Assembly (NCBI GenBank): GCA_013041785.1
Contig: JABDRK010000130.1
Coordinates: 1 to 10,834 of the forward strand
Direction of reading: 5' to 3'
Source of the DNA: Eudoraea sp.
Lineage (GTDB): Bacteria > Bacteroidota > Bacteroidia > Flavobacteriales > Flavobacteriaceae
Length of the DNA stretch: 10,834 nt
The notes under the pieces were generated by a model, which ran no database searches, was not told where the DNA came from, and was given only the letters and a program-made list of their open reading frames with translations. Each line of letters begins with the position of its first letter. The first letter of the stretch is position 1. The translations under genes were made by a program, and so were the position numbers. This document shows, one piece after another, positions 9,014 through 10,834 of the stretch.

Positions 9014-9406
9014 TTAAACGCGTCTTCTTTTGGGAGGTCGACAGCCATTATGTGGCAGCGGGGTTACATCAACGATCTCTGTAACCTCAATGCCTGAATT
9101 ATGGATGGTTCGGATAGCCGATTCCCGTCCATTTCCAGGACCCTTTACATAAACCTTAACCTTCCTGAGACCAGCTTCATGGGCTACTTTAGCACATTCC
9201 TCTGCGGCTATCTGTGCTGCATAAGGCGTGTTCTTTTTGGAACCCCTGAATCCCATTTTCCCTGCTGAAGACCAGGATATGACATCCCCTTTTTTATTGG
9301 TCAAAGAAATAATGATGTTGTTAAAAGAAGCCGTTACATGCGCCTCTCCCACAGACTCCACAATTACCTTGCGCTTCTTCGCTGATTTTGTTGTTGTCTT
9401 TGCCAT
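9014..9406 (-). CDS. rpsK: 30S ribosomal protein S11
   Basis: S11 sits on the 30S platform, where it helps shape the E-site region and the mRNA exit path near the anti-Shine-Dalgarno. It is 130 residues with a basic N-terminal tail ([13 protein letters not shown], 1-13). Family motifs are present: [13 protein letters not shown] (24-36), [20 protein letters not shown] (46-65), [13 protein letters not shown] (87-99) and the conserved basic C-terminus [16 protein letters not shown] (115-130). The start is ATG preceded by an AT-rich stretch and no Shine-Dalgarno. It lies 78 bases after rpsM, across a gap holding a strong hairpin, and 100 bases before rpsD. Confidence 0.99.
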   Translation of the reverse strand: MAKTTTKSAKKRKVIVESVGEAHVTASFNNIIISLTNKKGDVISWSSAGKMGFRGSKKNTPYAAQIAAEECAKVAHEAGLRKVKVYVKGPGNGRESAIRTIHNSGIEVTEIVDVTPLPHNGCRPPKRRRV

Positions 9407-9432
9407 ACTAATTTATAATTGCACTTGTCTTA

Positions 9433-9473
9433 CCAGTAGGATTTCCTTTCCTCAAATTAGAAATCCTGACTAG
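9433..9473 (-). other. Strong bulged hairpin in the rpsM-rpsK gap (candidate leader RNA)
   Basis: In the 78-base gap, the minus-strand RNA can form CUAGU-C-AGGAUUUC pairing with GAAAUCCU-ACUGG: 8 continuous base pairs, a single bulged C (9468), then 5 more pairs including one U-G. The loop is 14 bases and contains GAGGAAAG. The rpsK ATG lies 26 bases downstream. No U-run follows, so it is not an intrinsic terminator. A ribosomal-protein binding site or RNA processing site is the likeliest role; this is inference from structure and position. Confidence 0.45.
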
Positions 9474-9484
9474 CAGTTCCTCTA

Positions 9485-9859
9485 TTACTTAGTAGCTTTC
9501 TTTTTGTTAGCTACTGTTTTTCTCTTTCCTTTTCGGGTTCTGGAATTGTTTTTGGTCCGTTGACCCCGCAAAGGCAAACCAGTCCGGTGACGGATACCTC
9601 GGTAACAACCGATATCCATCAGTCGCTTGATGTTCAATTGGGTTTCCGACCGCAATTCTCCTTCAATCTTAAAGAAGGAAACAGCATCACGGATGCGTCC
9701 TATCTCATCATCATTCCAATCTGATACTTTGGCATCTTCGTTTACCTCGGCTTTTCCCAGTATCTCCTTGGCCCTACTCTTCCCAACTCCGTAGATATAG
9801 GTGAGTGCGATTACGCCTCTTTTCTGTTTGGGGATATCTACCCCTGCAATTCTAGCCAT
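9485..9859 (-). CDS. rpsM: 30S ribosomal protein S13
   Basis: S13 is in the head of the 30S subunit, contacting P-site tRNA and forming inter-subunit bridges. The 124 residues are typical. [20 protein letters not shown] (1-20) and the helix-two-turn-helix segment [15 protein letters not shown] (21-35) are followed by the signature [18 protein letters not shown] (85-102), then a Lys/Arg-rich tail (108-124) that reaches towards the decoding site. The start lies only 2 bases after the rpmJ stop, suggesting translational coupling. Confidence 0.99.
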   Translation of the reverse strand: MARIAGVDIPKQKRGVIALTYIYGVGKSRAKEILGKAEVNEDAKVSDWNDDEIGRIRDAVSFFKIEGELRSETQLNIKRLMDIGCYRGIRHRTGLPLRGQRTKNNSRTRKGKRKTVANKKKATK

Positions 9860-9861
9860 AA

Positions 9862-9978
9862 CTACCCTTGTCTTTGTTTGAATCTAGGATTCTTTTTATT
9901 AATGACGTATAATCTGCCTTTTCTGCGAACTATCTTGCAATCGGCACTTCGTTTCTTTATCGACGCTCTTACTTTCAT
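9862..9978 (-). CDS. rpmJ: 50S ribosomal protein L36, zinc-free form
   Basis: A 38-codon gene, [20 protein letters not shown] followed by 18 more residues ending PRFKQRQG. L36 is the smallest ribosomal protein and helps organise 23S rRNA near the peptidyl transferase region. The usual zinc ribbon has four Cys/His ligands; only Cys14 remains here (position 11 is Ser, 27 is Asn, and the C-terminal His is replaced near Arg32), so this copy should not bind zinc. It sits in the conserved place between infA (10-base gap) and rpsM (2-base gap). Confidence 0.97.
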   Translation of the reverse strand: MKVRASIKKRSADCKIVRRKGRLYVINKKNPRFKQRQG

Positions 9979-9988
9979 CTTGTGTTGC

Positions 9989-10204
9989 TTAGTATCTGTA
10001 TGTTATTCTTGCCTTGGTAAGGTCATAAGGACTCATTTCGAGTTTTACCTTGTCCCCCGGCAGCAATTTGATGTAATGCATTCTCATTTTACCCGAGATA
10101 TGGGCAGTTACCACATGTCCGTTCTCCAATTCAACACGAAACATTGCGTTGGAAAGGGCTTCAATGATAGTACCATCCTGTTCTATGGGTGCCTGTTTTG
10201 CCAT
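9989..10204 (-). CDS. infA: Translation initiation factor IF-1
   Basis: IF-1 binds the 30S A site during initiation and works with IF-2 and IF-3. The 71 residues form a single S1-like OB fold, as in the whole family: [20 protein letters not shown] (11-30) supplies the first strands, [19 protein letters not shown] (35-53) the RNA-binding face and following turn, and [10 protein letters not shown] (62-71) the last strand. The start lies one base after the secY stop, so translation is probably coupled. The secY-infA-rpmJ order is conserved in many bacteria. Confidence 0.99.
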   Translation of the reverse strand: MAKQAPIEQDGTIIEALSNAMFRVELENGHVVTAHISGKMRMHYIKLLPGDKVKLEMSPYDLTKARITYRY

Positions 10205-10205
10205 A

Positions 10206-10834
10206 CTATGCTACTTTTCTGTTTTTACCGGTTTTCATCAATCCATCATAATGCCTGTTCAAGAGGTACGAATTTACCTGTTGTACTGTATCTATGGCCA
10301 CCCCTACCATAATGAGGAGTGAAGTACCTCCATAAAACAAGGCCCAGCCTGCCTGAATATCCATGAGCTTCACGACTATCGCGGGCAGTACCGCCAGAAT
10401 AGCCAGAAACACAGATCCGGGCAACGTAATCAAAGACATGATCTTGTCCAGGAAATCCCCGGTTTCCTTTCCGGGACGTATTCCTGGAATGAACCCGCCA
10501 CTTCGTTTCAGGTCATCTGCCATCTTATTGGTAGGTACCGTAATGGCCGTATAGAAATACGTAAAGATGATAATCAACAGTGCAAACAGTATGTTGTACG
10601 CCAGTCCGAAAATATCCTGGAACTGAACTTCCATCCATTGTCCAACTGCGGTATTGTTAAAAGTTCTGCCTAAAAGTCCCGGGGCAAACATGATTGCCTG
10701 GGCAAAAATGATAGGCATTACCCCGGATGCGTTCAGCTTTAAGGGGATGTACTGCCGTGAACCGGCAATGTTCTTCTCATACCCGCCGGAAGCAGTACGC
10801 CTTGCGTACTGTACCGGTATTCTTCGCGTAGCCA
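10206..10834 (-). CDS. secY: SecY protein translocase channel subunit, C-terminal half (cut by window edge)
   Basis: SecY forms the inner-membrane protein-conducting channel with SecE and SecG. Only the last 208 residues are in the window; the frame is open to the right edge, so the 5' part is simply outside. The visible part starts in the TM6-TM7 cytoplasmic loop ([10 protein letters not shown], then [20 protein letters not shown] at 24-43), a region used for SecA and ribosome contact. Four hydrophobic segments follow, matching TM7 (about 37-55), TM8 (about 73-97), TM9 (about 132-152) and TM10 (about 164-183). The loop between TM8 and TM9 holds the conserved [13 protein letters not shown] stretch. 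The tail ends in basic residues (KTGKNRKVA). It is the upstream gene of the infA-rplQ run. Confidence 0.98.
   Translation of the reverse strand, partial: ATRRIPVQYARRTASGGYEKNIAGSRQYIPLKLNASGVMPIIFAQAIMFAPGLLGRTFNNTAVGQWMEVQFQDIFGLAYNILFALLIIIFTYFYTAITVPTNKMADDLKRSGGFIPGIRPGKETGDFLDKIMSLITLPGSVFLAILAVLPAIVVKLMDIQAGWALFYGGTSLLIMVGVAIDTVQQVNSYLLNRHYDGLMKTGKNRKVA

Noticed and set aside
9862..9978. Loss of three zinc ligands in L36 as a sign of a broken gene
   Set aside because: Zinc-free L36 forms are common, this one has normal length and a conserved position, and from memory flavobacterial L36 looks like this.
10206..10718. A short SecY starting at an internal Met (10718)
   Set aside because: The frame stays open to the window edge and encodes normal SecY sequence upstream of that Met, so it is a window truncation.

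Overview
This is a compact, single-strand (minus) block of core bacterial genes. It is almost certainly from a flavobacterium or close relative (Bacteroidota). Three things suggest this: the protein sequences themselves; start codons with no Shine-Dalgarno motif but AT-rich leaders; and promoter-like elements resembling the TAnnTTTG / TTG type described for Bacteroidota. The gene order secY-infA-rpmJ-rpsM-rpsK-rpsD-rpoA-rplQ-carA-eno-...-gltA, with a DDAH-like gene after gltA, is, as I recall it, the arrangement seen in Flavobacteriaceae. All calls come from reading the sequence; no database was searched.

Layout, in transcription order from the right edge. At 10834-10206 is the C-terminal half of SecY, cut by the window edge. 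infA and rpmJ follow with gaps of 1 and 10 bases; rpmJ is only 38 codons long. Then come rpsM, rpsK, rpsD, rpoA and rplQ, the 'alpha operon' of ribosomal proteins plus the RNA polymerase alpha subunit. Two gaps in this block are longer than the rest and hold possible RNA structures: a 13-bp bulged hairpin between rpsM and rpsK, and two short hairpins before rpsD. The block ends in a clear intrinsic terminator (11-bp stem and seven U) at 6692-6723.

Beyond the terminator lie metabolic genes: carA (carbamoyl-phosphate synthase small subunit), eno (enolase), a GT5 glycogen/starch synthase (glgA-like), gltA (citrate synthase) and a DDAH/amidinotransferase-family enzyme. They touch pyrimidine and arginine supply, lower glycolysis, glucan storage, TCA entry and possibly arginine-derivative breakdown. 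gltA and the DDAH-like gene are 20 bases apart and probably form one transcript from a promoter-like site upstream of gltA.

The most unusual feature is eno. The gene has the normal length (430 codons plus stop) and all the expected catalytic residues, but codon 255 is TAA where enolases of this group are expected to have Tyr. There is no frameshift; both halves are in the same frame. This is a nonsense mutation, a sequencing or assembly error, or (less likely) a readthrough site in a normally essential gene. I see no mobile element, CRISPR array, tRNA, rRNA or obviously new multi-gene system. Apart from eno and some candidate RNA structures, the window is ordinary housekeeping DNA.
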